Part shown: one piece after another, positions 33,551-33,864 of the stretch
Position numbering within the stretch: the stretch's first letter is position 1
Layout of the letters: every line of letters starts with the position of its first letter
Source: Lachnospiraceae bacterium UBA1759
GTDB taxonomy: Bacteria > Bacillota > Clostridia > Lachnospirales > Lachnospiraceae
Assembly: GCA_002315555.1 (NCBI GenBank)
Contig: DCHF01000052.1
Location: 1-33,864, forward strand
DNA: 33,864 nucleotides
Reading direction: 5' to 3'
Position numbers and translations under genes: made by a program
The notes under the pieces: model-generated
Databases searched by the model: none
What the model was told of the DNA's origin: nothing
Seen by the model: the letters and a program-made list of their open reading frames with translations, nothing else

Positions 33551-33617
33551 TGCGCTTCCGTAAAAAATGCCGAAAACCGTGGGAACGCACGGCACGCGCG
33601 ATGTGAAAGATGATTAT

Positions 33618-33646
33618 TTGCATAATGCGGAAATCCGTGTTATAAT
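33618..33646 (+). promoter_or_regulatory. glnS promoter
   Basis: TTGCAT (33618-33623) and a perfect TATAAT (33641-33646) are 17 bases apart. The leader of about 80 bases contains TTAAGTGT-AGAA-ACACTTAA (33671-33690), a perfect hairpin without a T-run; it is too short and lacks the conserved features for a T-box. Confidence 0.75.
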
Positions 33647-33734
33647 ATTCCTTTAATGAAGGCACAACCATTAAGTGTAGAAACACTTAAACGTCCTCCG
33701 GGACATATATGGATTTATGAAGGAGTGTGGGATC

Positions 33735-33864
33735 ATGGCAGAAGAACTGAAGACCACAGAGACTGTTGAAGTCGAAAACCGCAACTTTATTTACGATTTT
33801 ATCGAAGAAGACATCGCCGAAGGCGGACAGTATGAAGGAATGACCGTTCATACCCGTTTCCCGC
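33735..33864 (+). CDS. glnS: Glutaminyl-tRNA synthetase, N-terminal part (cut by window end)
   Basis: Only the first 43 codons are present. The translation begins MAEELKTTETVEVENRNFIY and then reads DFIEEDIAEG and VHTRFP. The NFI...DE/ED...G...VHTRFPP arrangement is the start of bacterial GlnRS, just before the ATP-binding HIGH motif, which lies outside the window. The enzyme charges tRNA-Gln with glutamine. A GlnRS in a Clostridium-class organism is notable because many rely on GatCAB, but it occurs in a number of Lachnospiraceae-type genomes. The ATG has AAGGAG about ten bases upstream. A GluRS with related N-terminus is the alternative; the NFI segment favours GlnRS. Confidence 0.85.
   Translation, partial: MAEELKTTETVEVENRNFIYDFIEEDIAEGGQYEGMTVHTRFP

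Noticed and set aside
33671..33690. Hairpin TTAAGTGT-AGAA-ACACTTAA before glnS as a terminator or T-box.
   Set aside because: It is AT-rich, lacks a T-run and lies in a leader of only about 80 bases, too short for a T-box.

Overview
The window looks like a chromosomal segment of a Gram-positive anaerobe of the class Clostridia, probably Lachnospiraceae. This is inferred from strong AGGAGG-type ribosome binding sites, lipoprotein-type cell-wall genes, paired ABC exporters, MATE pumps and a moderately high G+C content; no rRNA or other phylogenetic marker is present. I saw no phage genes, insertion sequence, CRISPR array or tRNA. The genes share a similar codon style, so most of the window reads as core or stable accessory chromosome.

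Layout. (1) Positions 17-4467, minus strand: an alpha/beta-hydrolase, phosphoserine aminotransferase (serC) and a GH36 alpha-galactosidase. A strongly folded 140-base intergenic element lies between serC and the GH36 gene. (2) 4584-8626, plus strand: a MATE exporter, a GH31 alpha-xylosidase and a tiny lipoprotein, ending in a bidirectional terminator shared with a minus-strand FAD oxidoreductase (8712-9989). (3) 10198-12954: a metal-resistance locus with an ArsR/CadC-type repressor and its operator, a stand-alone HMA metal-binding protein, an internal terminator and a P1B-2 (Zn/Cd) ATPase. (4) 13002-15370: a RelA/SpoT-type small alarmone synthetase, an apparently independent small RNA with its own promoter and terminator, and purC. 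(5) 15393-24348: two heterodimeric ABC exporter pairs separated by a membrane protein with a C-terminal PAS-like domain. (6) 24397-30053: a second MATE pump, a small zinc-ribbon protein, a GH27 alpha-galactosidase, a lipoprotein D,D-carboxypeptidase and an SGNH-like hydrolase, closely packed. (7) 30081 to the end: an SPFH/zinc-ribbon protein, a PcrA/UvrD helicase and the first 43 codons of glnS.

How the parts fit together. Three glycosidases (GH36, GH31, GH27) point to use of alpha-galactosides and alpha-xylosyl oligosaccharides from plants; none has a recognisable secretion signal and no sugar importer is in view. Two MATE pumps and four ABC exporter half-transporters make the middle of the window rich in efflux functions. 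In each ABC pair one subunit has the degenerate Walker B and the partner the degenerate signature motif, as expected of obligate heterodimers.

The least explained items are non-coding: the folded element at 2261-2401, the small RNA at about 14085-14220, a four-arm alternative-hairpin leader before the second MATE gene (24430-24500), and a 15-base identity at the same promoter position in front of both MATE genes. Among proteins, the membrane-PAS protein at 19144-20511 is the one I could not assign to a known system.
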